Source: DAOUET01 sp034430155
GTDB taxonomy: Bacteria > Chloroflexota > Anaerolineae > Anaerolineales > UBA4823
Reading direction: 5' to 3'
Assembly: GCA_034430155.1 (NCBI GenBank)
Contig: DAOUET010000172.1
Span: forward strand, 1-6,147
Length of the DNA: 6,147 nucleotides
This document shows, piece by piece, positions 1-5,682 of the stretch. A model generated the notes under the pieces. It had not been told where the DNA came from. It saw nothing but the letters and a program-made list of their open reading frames with translations, and did no database searches. The position numbers were made by a program, and so were the translations under genes. Each line of letters begins with the position of its first letter. The stretch's first letter is position 1.

Positions 1-22
1 TGGTAGTTACAAGGACATTCAC
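1..22 (-). CDS. Start of a downstream gene, cut by the window edge
   Basis: Only the first seven codons are visible, reading M(GTG)-N-V-L-V-T-T. The GTG start at bases 20-22 shares a GTGA overlap with the TGA stop of the heptose kinase gene, the usual arrangement for translational coupling. The start is supported by GGGAGG seven bases upstream, the best ribosome binding site in the window. An ATG three bases further into the sequence is in another frame and meets a stop after three codons, so GTG is preferred. A beginning of this kind, a short hydrophobic beta-strand, fits many Rossmann-type proteins, including glycosyltransferases and sugar epimerases, but it is too short to assign. From its position it probably belongs to the same sugar-nucleotide or glycan pathway. 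Confidence 0.6.
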
Positions 23-1035
23 GATCGCACCTCCCAGGTTTGCAGTCCGTAGTAATCAAAAGTAAATTCCACCACTTGACCACCCAGCTTCTCCAAAGCT
101 TCAGCAATAATATGTTTTTTATCAAACGGGCAGAAAAGCAACAAATAACCGCCACCCCCAGCTCCCAGGATTTTCCCACCTAAAGCGCCCTTGTTCTTGG
201 CTGTCTCATAAAGTTGATCTATAGTCGGGTTGGTAATTTGTTTAGCCATCTTCTTCTTGTTATTCCAGGCTTCATTTAATAGCCATCCGAAATCGTTCAG
301 CCGTCCTTGAAGAAGGGCGTTTTTCATATCAATGGTGATAGATTTCAATTCGTCCATAGCTGCCACCACGTCTTCTTCTTTTCTTTTATAATTTTCAACC
401 TGGGTGGTTATGATATTTGCTGATAACCGGGTTCGACCGGTATAACACAGCAGCAAGCAGTATTGCAATTCATTGATAATATCCAGGTCGATACGCAGTG
501 GATTGACAATCACAGCTGATGCACCGAACTCTATAAAATTAAACCCCCCAAAAACCGCCGCGTACTGGTCTTGCATGCCTCCCTGAATTTTCAAGTCCAA
601 CCGCTCAATACGGTAAGCCATTTCTGCAATTTCATAATTGGTCAGGGGTAAGCGTTGCCAGTGTTTAAGGAGGCCGATCAAAGCGACAACTACTGTCGAA
701 GACGAACCCAAACCGGATCCGGGGGGTGCATCGCTATGAAGAAAGAAATCGAGGCCTTGCCCATTCGCCTTCCACAGGTTTCTTAGGACAGCCTTCACCA
801 GATCCAGTTCTCCGTTATACTCAAGATCATCATCGCTACCATACTTCGCAACGATATCGTAATCCAACGATTGAACCGTAATGTTTTGATCCTCCCGCAG
901 TCTCAGAGAGCCGTATGCGTATTTATCAACCGTTGCACTCAAGACCACACCCCCACGCTCGTCCATGTAGGGGGAAACATCGGTTCCACCACCGCAAAAA
1001 CTGATTCTTAATGGTGCCTTGCTTCTGACAATCAT
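19..1035 (-). CDS. hddA: D-glycero-alpha-D-manno-heptose 7-phosphate kinase-like GHMP kinase
   Basis: Cytoplasmic sugar kinase of the GHMP family, 338 aa, a normal length for HddA. The known family reaction is ATP-dependent phosphorylation of D-glycero-D-manno-heptose 7-phosphate at C1, giving the 1,7-bisphosphate on the way to GDP-heptose. All three family motifs are visible. The N-terminal substrate strand is residues 3-19 (RSKAPLRISFCGGGTD). The phosphate-binding loop is PPGSGLGSSS at 104-113. The C-terminal glycine-rich motif is KILGAGGGGYLL at 288-299. The segment GGMQDQYAAVFGG at 152-164 is characteristic of the HddA/fucokinase-like branch and carries the likely catalytic Asp156. The ATG start overlaps the stop of the preceding nucleotidyltransferase gene in an ATGA, with GAGG five bases upstream. 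The kinase family is certain. The exact sugar is inferred from the HddA-like sequence and the HddC-like neighbour; other GHMP sugar kinases, such as L-fucose kinase-like enzymes, are the main alternative. Confidence 0.87.
   Translation of the reverse strand: MIVRSKAPLRISFCGGGTDVSPYMDERGGVVLSATVDKYAYGSLRLREDQNITVQSLDYDIVAKYGSDDDLEYNGELDLVKAVLRNLWKANGQGLDFFLHSDAPPGSGLGSSSTVVVALIGLLKHWQRLPLTNYEIAEMAYRIERLDLKIQGGMQDQYAAVFGGFNFIEFGASAVIVNPLRIDLDIINELQYCLLLCYTGRTRLSANIITTQVENYKRKEEDVVAAMDELKSITIDMKNALLQGRLNDFGWLLNEAWNNKKKMAKQITNPTIDQLYETAKNKGALGGKILGAGGGGYLLLFCPFDKKHIIAEALEKLGGQVVEFTFDYYGLQTWEVRS
30..35 (-). promoter_or_regulatory. Shine-Dalgarno site of the downstream gene
   Basis: The minus strand reads GGGAGG followed by seven bases and then GTG at 22-20. 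The site lies inside the last codons of the heptose kinase gene. It decides the GTG start of the partial gene at the window edge. Confidence 0.6.
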
Positions 1036-1772
1036 GAGTCCCTCGCTTCGATGTATTTCAGAAATTCGTGATAACCCGTTGGTGTCCCAATATCAACAAA
1101 CACCCCTTGGGTTGGATAGCCTCCTAATTGATATCCATTCTCCAACAACCAGGGAAAGAGATCCTTTTCAAGCGAAACTTGATGCGAGCTCGCTATAAGG
1201 GACAGAATCTTTGGCTCAAAGACATAGATACCCGCATTGATGAGGTTTCCTCGGTTTGATCGCATTGCTGGCGTCGCTGACTTTTCAACAAAATCTTCTA
1301 TAAACCATTCATCGGATAATTGGACAGACCCATATCTGCTCATATCTCTAACCTGAGTGAGTGTGATCGTCCCGAGATACCGGCTATGCTCCCTTGGGCC
1401 CTTTCTGCGCTCGTGGAATTCGACCAGGTCTGTCAAATCAAGCTCGAGAAACGAATCCCCATTGAGCGCTAAAAAGACCCCATCTATAAACCTCTCAGCT
1501 AGCTTCAAAGCACCCGCGGTACCGAGCAGTTCCGTTTCTATCGAATAATCGATTTTCACGCCCAATCGCGATCCGTCGCCAAAATATTCCATGATATGAT
1601 CGTGAAGGTACCCCACGCAGAATACAAACTCATCAATCCCATATTGTTTCAGATGCTCTACCTGATATTCCAGGAAGGGTTTGCTGCCCACCTTCGCCAT
1701 GACCTTGGGCCGGTCATTGACAATGAGGCGCAGCCTGCTGCCTAAGCCGCCAGCCAGTATCACCGCTTGCAT
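1032..1772 (-). CDS. hddC: HddC-type sugar-1-phosphate nucleotidyltransferase
   Basis: Cytoplasmic nucleotidyltransferase of the GT-A-like NTP_transferase family, 246 aa, a normal length for single-domain members. In the HddC pathway it joins D-glycero-alpha-D-manno-heptose 1-phosphate to GTP, giving GDP-heptose and pyrophosphate. Residues 3-15 (AVILAGGLGSRLR) form the nucleotide-binding loop, with R21-P22-K23 completing the signature. ELLGTAGAL at 81-89 contacts the base and sugar in relatives. NGDSF at 104-108 supplies the metal-binding Asp106. NAGIYVF at 179-185 and DIGTP at 227-231 are the late family motifs. The ATG at 1770-1772 has GGAG ten bases upstream, a somewhat long spacing. It follows the CotH-like gene by 24 bases and overlaps hddA by four. 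The usual PKPM signature reads PKVM here. The nucleotidyltransferase call is firm. The heptose substrate and GTP preference rest on HddC resemblance and the HddA neighbour; mannose-1-phosphate guanylyltransferase is the closest alternative. Confidence 0.82.
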   Translation of the reverse strand: MQAVILAGGLGSRLRLIVNDRPKVMAKVGSKPFLEYQVEHLKQYGIDEFVFCVGYLHDHIMEYFGDGSRLGVKIDYSIETELLGTAGALKLAERFIDGVFLALNGDSFLELDLTDLVEFHERRKGPREHSRYLGTITLTQVRDMSRYGSVQLSDEWFIEDFVEKSATPAMRSNRGNLINAGIYVFEPKILSLIASSHQVSLEKDLFPWLLENGYQLGGYPTQGVFVDIGTPTGYHEFLKYIEARDS

Positions 1773-1796
1773 AGGTTTATCGCTCCATGGGTAGCT
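1773..1796 (-). promoter_or_regulatory. 24-base gap with the hddC ribosome binding site
   Basis: GGAG at 1783-1786 on the minus strand lies ten bases before the hddC ATG. An ATG at 1788 overlaps it but runs into TAA after three codons, so it cannot be the hddC start. The gap is too short for a terminator plus a promoter, which supports cotranscription with the CotH-like gene. Confidence 0.45.
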
Positions 1797-4700
1797 TCAA
1801 GGAGAGACAAGCCCCTCGGACGGGCTCGCCAGAAAGACCCCTGGCAACTCTGGCAAGGGTCCACTCCCTTCCACAACCAGCCAATCAGGCTTTGCCAGGG
1901 TGAACACCCCAGCTCCAATTGCTCCAGTCTCTAGCCGGAAATCACCAGCTTGCGGGTCTTGGAAGCTGATATTGGCAAACCCGCACGTTTGACAACCTGT
2001 CTGGTCGTCGGTCATTGAATTCTGAATCGCCACCTGACCTTGTGAAAAGTAATCTTCTTGCAGAAGGGTTTGGTTTCCGGAAAAAACGATATTAACAAAC
2101 TCCCCCGATCCTCCACCGAAGAAGGCCTTTTTTCGCTTGGCCTCGATCGCCAGGATATTGTCCACATAAGTAGCGTAGGCGACCTGGGAGTGCGATAAGT
2201 CCTTGGTCGAGAGGCCTATCTGGTTGCCACGGAACAACGCATTCACCACAATGAGATGCGAATCTTCACCGACGCTCAAGCCCTTGTCACCGTTATATTC
2301 AAAACGGCTGTTAATAATAGTAATGTGATTCCCAGAAAGATCGAGCCCATCGCCAGCGTTATTGAGGAATTGGCTGTTTTGTACTTCACCTGTGACGAAG
2401 TCCAGATCCACGCCATCGCTAGCGTTTCCCGATACCAGGGTATCATCCATATAAAGGTGGCCATTTTTGAGGTTGAATCCATCCTCGCTGTGCATGTGTG
2501 TAAAGCTGCAGTGTTCCAATTTTAAGTCTCCATCATGCACTGCGAATCCTCCGGTGAAGAGCGTGGCGTTTATCTGCGCCTGGCCGCCATCCTGGAAATC
2601 GACGTAGCTAAGGATGACTTCCCCCGCCGGGCGCACCACTGCAAAGGTTCCCCAGGCTTCCCCACTGCTGTTACCGTGAATGCGAATATGCTGTTCAGGA
2701 GTACCGATAGCCTCCAACCCACCATATGAAACCAGGCTGGCCGAAGGCAGCAAGGTAATGTCTGTACCCGGCTTAAGGATCAACTTCACTGATTTAGGCA
2801 CGATGACCGCACCTGAGATGGTAACGTTGCCGCTCAACTCGGCAGCGCCTGGTTGCTCCTGGCTGGCCTGAAATTCAGGATGGTCTTCCAGGAATTCATC
2901 CAGGCTGAGCTCGGGGGCTTCCAAGTCGAAGGGGTCCGAGGTGTCATAGGCAGTAATTCCGATGAAATTTTCCAAAGCCAATTCCGGTTGGTCATAGGAC
3001 GCCGATTGCATATCTTCCCCGCTCACTGCATTAATGGCTGCTACCTGGATATCCGGACGTTCCCATACCAACGGGTCGCGTAATTCGGGAGCCAGCTTGC
3101 CTACCAGGAAGAAATTCGCCCGGCCGGTCAAAGTATCAAAGTATTCCCAATATTTACCGTCGAGCCAATCCCCATCATATTGGAGTTCTGGAAACACGTT
3201 TTTATTTAAATCAAGTTGAATGGTTCCGTTTAGTGCGTCGGTCTCCGTTACTAAGGGGTCGGCCGGGTCTAGCTCGCCATTTTCGTTGATGTCTTCGTAA
3301 AGTTGGTAGTGCCCTGTAATTACCTTCGGGTCGGAGATCGTAATACTCCGGAACAGAATGCCGCTGAAGTTTTCGGCAACCACTTCGAGCGTAGCGCGTT
3401 CGTTTGTCTCCAAACGATAATTCAGATTACCGCTGGAAAAACTAAGCACTCGATAAACCCGGCGTACGTTGAAAACAAAATCTTTTCGGAGCTCATCCAT
3501 ACGATAACCTTGAATCGGTGTGGTCAGTACATCAGCCCAGGCTAATGGTCGGATGCGTTCATGAAACTTGTCAAACTCGGCAATTAAATTATCGCCACCA
3601 TCGCTAACCCATTCCCACAACATCTTATTACGCTGGAGGCGGAGCTCTGGATCTAAGATGGTCGCCACCTCCAGGGGATCAGGGCCATGGCTGTTAAAAT
3701 AATCGATAGTTCCTGGCTCCGTCGGCATGCGCACTAACAGCACGTTCCAGGGTATTGGCTCGAGCAGTCCACGGCTGGAATCGAAATACATCCTCATATT
3801 GTTTGACCCAAACCGCACGTGGTTGGTATTAAAGAGGGTAGTGATGTTTCTAAAATTCAGGTATTTTTCCCAATCCAATACCGAGCGGGCGCTCCGAAAA
3901 TTAGCTGCCGTAGGATTATTGGCAAAATCGACCAATACCTGCATAGCACGCATACCCAGCTCATCCCCCTCTTCAACCTGGCCGCGCATCATCCCAATGT
4001 CATACTCTGCATCGGAAGCAATCGGCGTACCAATCTTTGTATATTGCTCAAAATGCAGGGCGCGTTCGCTCTGGCTAAACACCTCTGTCTCCGGCAGTTC
4101 TTGGGCTGCAAATAGCGGCTTGTCGAATTGCTCCACTTCATAGTAAAGTCCTTCGAGCACGCCATTAATCCTGAGGATAACGAACTGGTCCTGAGGGACA
4201 ACCAGGCCAGCCTCTCGTAGCATTTGGTTGACGAAAGCCGCTACCACATAATCCCGGTCTATAGGGATGATTAGATTTATCTGCCGCTTGCCCTGGAAAT
4301 ATATAGGCTCCCTAGTAATCTCGCCGTTGTACTCAATATCCTGATTGCCAAACTTGATGCGCCAGGATTTCTTTGGGTTTTCCCAGTGAACTGGGAGATC
4401 CCCGCGCACCCTTACTTTAACGTTATATTCCTGTCCCTCATAATAAAACTTGCCATCCGCCCAAACCTGCTCGTCGTCACTCATCCAACCCCGCTTTTTG
4501 GCCTGTTCGATCGCGTTATCGATAATTGCATATTGTCCCTTGCTAATCCGCAGGTCATAGATCGGCAGGCCCGATTTCAACAAAAGCTGCCGGTTTCGAA
4601 ACGGGTTGATCAAACCATCAATCAGCGCCAGGTAACGGTTACCGGTCACCAGTTTGCTTGCCTGAACAGCCAATGGTGTATAAAAAGTGGCGCTGATAAA

Positions 4701-4838
4701 TAAAACAACCACCAGGGCAATCATCCCAATAGCCGCTTCTGAGGAACCCGGCCAGAATCGCTGCAGCGGTCGGCTTGCGCGTTTCAGAGTAGTTACTACC
4801 TTCTTTGTAGATTTTGAAGCCATTTCGCTAATGGTCAT
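1797..4838 (-). CDS. Membrane-anchored CotH-like protein with C-terminal right-handed beta-helix
   Basis: Large 1013-aa surface protein. Residues 1-35 are basic (K9, K12, K13, K19, R20, R23, R27) and residues 36-55 form one hydrophobic helix, so the rest should lie outside the cytoplasmic membrane. No signal peptidase site is obvious. Residues about 92-440 resemble the CotH kinase family: VRVRGD at 142-147 followed by KKSWRIKF at 156-163, the NG...GLYYEVEQFDK segment at 225-240, and NNMRMYFD...PIPW at 346-364. The aspartates expected near 339 and 365 are Asn, so catalysis is doubtful. Residues about 470-640 look beta-rich and contain a calcium-loop-like motif. An acidic linker (about 638-667) leads to a parallel beta-helix at about 668-945, with coils spaced 22 residues. 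The end (DFRLETGAIGAG, 966-977) resembles the closing motif of many beta-helix surface proteins. The ATG start is preceded by AGGACAGG ten bases upstream. It lies between a VTC polymerase and sugar-nucleotide genes. Ligand and partner are unknown. Confidence 0.85.
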   Translation of the reverse strand: MTISEMASKSTKKVVTTLKRASRPLQRFWPGSSEAAIGMIALVVVLFISATFYTPLAVQASKLVTGNRYLALIDGLINPFRNRQLLLKSGLPIYDLRISKGQYAIIDNAIEQAKKRGWMSDDEQVWADGKFYYEGQEYNVKVRVRGDLPVHWENPKKSWRIKFGNQDIEYNGEITREPIYFQGKRQINLIIPIDRDYVVAAFVNQMLREAGLVVPQDQFVILRINGVLEGLYYEVEQFDKPLFAAQELPETEVFSQSERALHFEQYTKIGTPIASDAEYDIGMMRGQVEEGDELGMRAMQVLVDFANNPTAANFRSARSVLDWEKYLNFRNITTLFNTNHVRFGSNNMRMYFDSSRGLLEPIPWNVLLVRMPTEPGTIDYFNSHGPDPLEVATILDPELRLQRNKMLWEWVSDGGDNLIAEFDKFHERIRPLAWADVLTTPIQGYRMDELRKDFVFNVRRVYRVLSFSSGNLNYRLETNERATLEVVAENFSGILFRSITISDPKVITGHYQLYEDINENGELDPADPLVTETDALNGTIQLDLNKNVFPELQYDGDWLDGKYWEYFDTLTGRANFFLVGKLAPELRDPLVWERPDIQVAAINAVSGEDMQSASYDQPELALENFIGITAYDTSDPFDLEAPELSLDEFLEDHPEFQASQEQPGAAELSGNVTISGAVIVPKSVKLILKPGTDITLLPSASLVSYGGLEAIGTPEQHIRIHGNSSGEAWGTFAVVRPAGEVILSYVDFQDGGQAQINATLFTGGFAVHDGDLKLEHCSFTHMHSEDGFNLKNGHLYMDDTLVSGNASDGVDLDFVTGEVQNSQFLNNAGDGLDLSGNHITIINSRFEYNGDKGLSVGEDSHLIVVNALFRGNQIGLSTKDLSHSQVAYATYVDNILAIEAKRKKAFFGGGSGEFVNIVFSGNQTLLQEDYFSQGQVAIQNSMTDDQTGCQTCGFANISFQDPQAGDFRLETGAIGAGVFTLAKPDWLVVEGSGPLPELPGVFLASPSEGLVSP
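2169..2513 (-). repeat. Five beta-helix coils with an exact 22-residue (66-base) period
   Basis: Within the right-handed beta-helix, a Gly followed by an alternating hydrophobic strand recurs at residues 787 (DGFNL), 809 (DGVDLD), 831 (DGLDLS), 853 (KGLSVG) and 875 (IGLSTK). Each spacing is exactly 22 residues. Between them recur turns of the type N-S/T-x-F-x-x-N. This is the pectate-lyase/PbH1-type coil rule. The protein repeats, but the DNA copies have diverged, so this is an old structural repeat and not a recent tandem duplication. Confidence 0.8.
3258..3293 (-). other. EF-hand/dockerin-like calcium loop in the CotH-like protein
   Basis: Residues 516-527 read DINENGELDPAD. Acidic or amide residues sit at loop positions 1, 3, 5, 9 and 12 (D516, N518, N520, D524, D527), with Gly at position 6, matching the classic calcium-loop spacing. 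It lies in the beta-rich region between the CotH-like domain and the beta-helix. Such isolated loops are common in extracellular bacterial proteins. Calcium binding is an inference from spacing. Confidence 0.6.
3519..4565 (-). other. CotH-kinase-like domain with altered active-site residues
   Basis: Approximately residues 92-440 of the large protein. The order of family motifs is kept: a beta-strand start at LPIYDL (91-96), the basic KKSWRIKF motif, the NG/GLYYEVEQFDK segment, then the paired Asn-Asn and Pro-Trp segments. From memory, family members carry one Asp just before the paired Asn and another just after the Pro-Trp strand, both needed for phosphotransfer in studied CotH kinases. Here the residues are N339 and N365, and no Asp occurs between 323 and 352. 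Both Asn codons are AAC, one base from GAC. Confidence 0.65.
4674..4733 (-). other. Transmembrane anchor of the CotH-like protein
   Basis: Residues 36-55 of the CotH-like protein are almost entirely hydrophobic (core AIGMIALVVVLFISATFY). They follow a tail rich in Lys and Arg, which by the positive-inside rule places the N-terminus in the cytoplasm. No second hydrophobic helix appears in the remaining 950 residues, so the CotH-like domain and beta-helix should both be extracytoplasmic. Confidence 0.8.
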
Positions 4839-4911
4839 TTTCTATCTACCTGTCCTGTTTCATAAGAAGCCAGCATTATCAGCGATGATTCGCCACCCCG
4901 CTGGAAATCAA
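4839..4911 (-). promoter_or_regulatory. 73-base gap upstream of the CotH-like gene with its ribosome binding site
   Basis: This is the longest gap in the window. It carries AGGACAGG at 4849-4856, whose last AGG is ten bases from the ATG at 4838, a serviceable though long-spaced ribosome binding site. A weak nested inverted repeat lies at 4870-4904: an outer 5-bp CCAGC/GCTGG stem and an inner 4-bp GCGA/TCGC stem around a 4-base loop. No run of T follows it on the minus strand, so it does not look like a terminator; it might act as an mRNA processing or spacing hairpin, or be chance. No good promoter pair was found. Confidence 0.35.
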
Positions 4912-5673
4912 TCAAACGAATACGCTCTCGCGCCCCCGTGCAGATGACCTACTCTCGCTTTGAATCGAATAGCAGTACTTACTAACCGCTTCATTTTGTA
5001 AGTCGTACTTGGCGATCAACATATGTAACCAGTACGGCAATACATTATCCACTTTTATCTCAAAGATGGCATGCCCGTGATCGAGCAATCTGCGCGCCCC
5101 GCTTAATGGCCCCAGCAAATCTAGATTCCTGGTGGCGAGCAATTCATCATCAAAATTCACGCGGGTTCGATTGATTTCCACCCGTTCAAAGGCCTGCCGC
5201 CGGTATTGGATCAGGATTTTGGGCTCCATGTTATAGAGCCGTTGAATCCGAAAGAATTCCCTGGAAGCATTGCCGTCATTCATGATATCTGCAGGCGGTA
5301 ATAATCGGCGTCTGAGCGCGCACTCGATGTCCGCATAATCCTGTCGAGATACATCCACCGTGATTTTACGGACATAGCTCAGGTAACGTGATTTAACCTC
5401 AAGGCGTACCACAGCCGCCTGAGCCGGCTCTTCTCCATAAGCCCGGACTCGCAACTTGTGCCGGGTGGCCTCTCCTGCTATCTTCTCGTAATAAGCAGCA
5501 TAATCGTGGGTATCAAAATAAAGGCTACGTACCTGGTAGCTGCCATTTGGGTCAGCATGAATATCTGGTCGCATGAAAGCTGCCAGGTCCCTTGTCAGGG
5601 CTGTCCGGGTTGTCCGGTCAACCAGATATTTGACCTCGATGCGGTTGAAGAATATTGTGCGTTGCGCGCTCAT
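4912..5673 (-). CDS. VTC-domain polyphosphate polymerase
   Basis: Stand-alone VTC catalytic domain of the CYTH-type triphosphate-tunnel fold, 253 aa, usual for bacterial members. In yeast Vtc4 this domain polymerises the gamma-phosphate of ATP into polyphosphate. The charged tunnel residues are in place: E13/K15 in the first strand (RIEVKYLVD), K73/R75/R77 in KLRVRAYG, E92/K94 in RLEVKSR, R102/K103, R158/R159, E205/K207 in FEIKVDN, and S231/K232 in SKYCYSI. Pairing with yeast catalytic residues is from memory. There is no SPX domain and no membrane helix, so the enzyme should be cytoplasmic and may dock on the DUF4956 membrane protein encoded nine bases upstream. The ribosome binding site is weak (GAG seven bases from the ATG, beside the previous stop), suggesting coupling to the upstream gene. 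The fold is secure. Polyphosphate synthesis is inferred; another triphosphate chemistry remains possible. Confidence 0.86.
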   Translation of the reverse strand: MSAQRTIFFNRIEVKYLVDRTTRTALTRDLAAFMRPDIHADPNGSYQVRSLYFDTHDYAAYYEKIAGEATRHKLRVRAYGEEPAQAAVVRLEVKSRYLSYVRKITVDVSRQDYADIECALRRRLLPPADIMNDGNASREFFRIQRLYNMEPKILIQYRRQAFERVEINRTRVNFDDELLATRNLDLLGPLSGARRLLDHGHAIFEIKVDNVLPYWLHMLIAKYDLQNEAVSKYCYSIQSESRSSARGRESVFV

Positions 5674-5682
5674 TGCTGGGCT

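Noticed and set aside
1357..1548. Short plus-strand open frame of 63 codons inside hddC
   Set aside because: It is antisense to conserved hddC motifs and has no recognisable protein features.
3727..4143. 138-codon plus-strand open frame, with several shorter ones across the CotH-like gene
   Set aside because: They lie opposite a long, motif-rich gene, have low-complexity, family-less translations and no operon context. They are antisense shadows.
4846..4863. Five-codon minus-strand mini-ORF (M-K-Q-D-R) ahead of the CotH-like gene
   Set aside because: It has no ribosome binding site and no attenuator-like codon run or terminator after it; probably chance.
4875..4880. GATAAT on the minus strand as a possible -10 box before the CotH-like gene
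   Set aside because: No acceptable -35 lies 16-18 bases upstream; the nearest TTGATT is about 25 bases away.
4870..4904. Nested inverted repeat as a transcription terminator between the VTC and CotH-like genes
   Set aside because: The stems are only 5 and 4 bp, separated by mismatched bases, and no T-tract follows. It is mentioned only as a weak hairpin.
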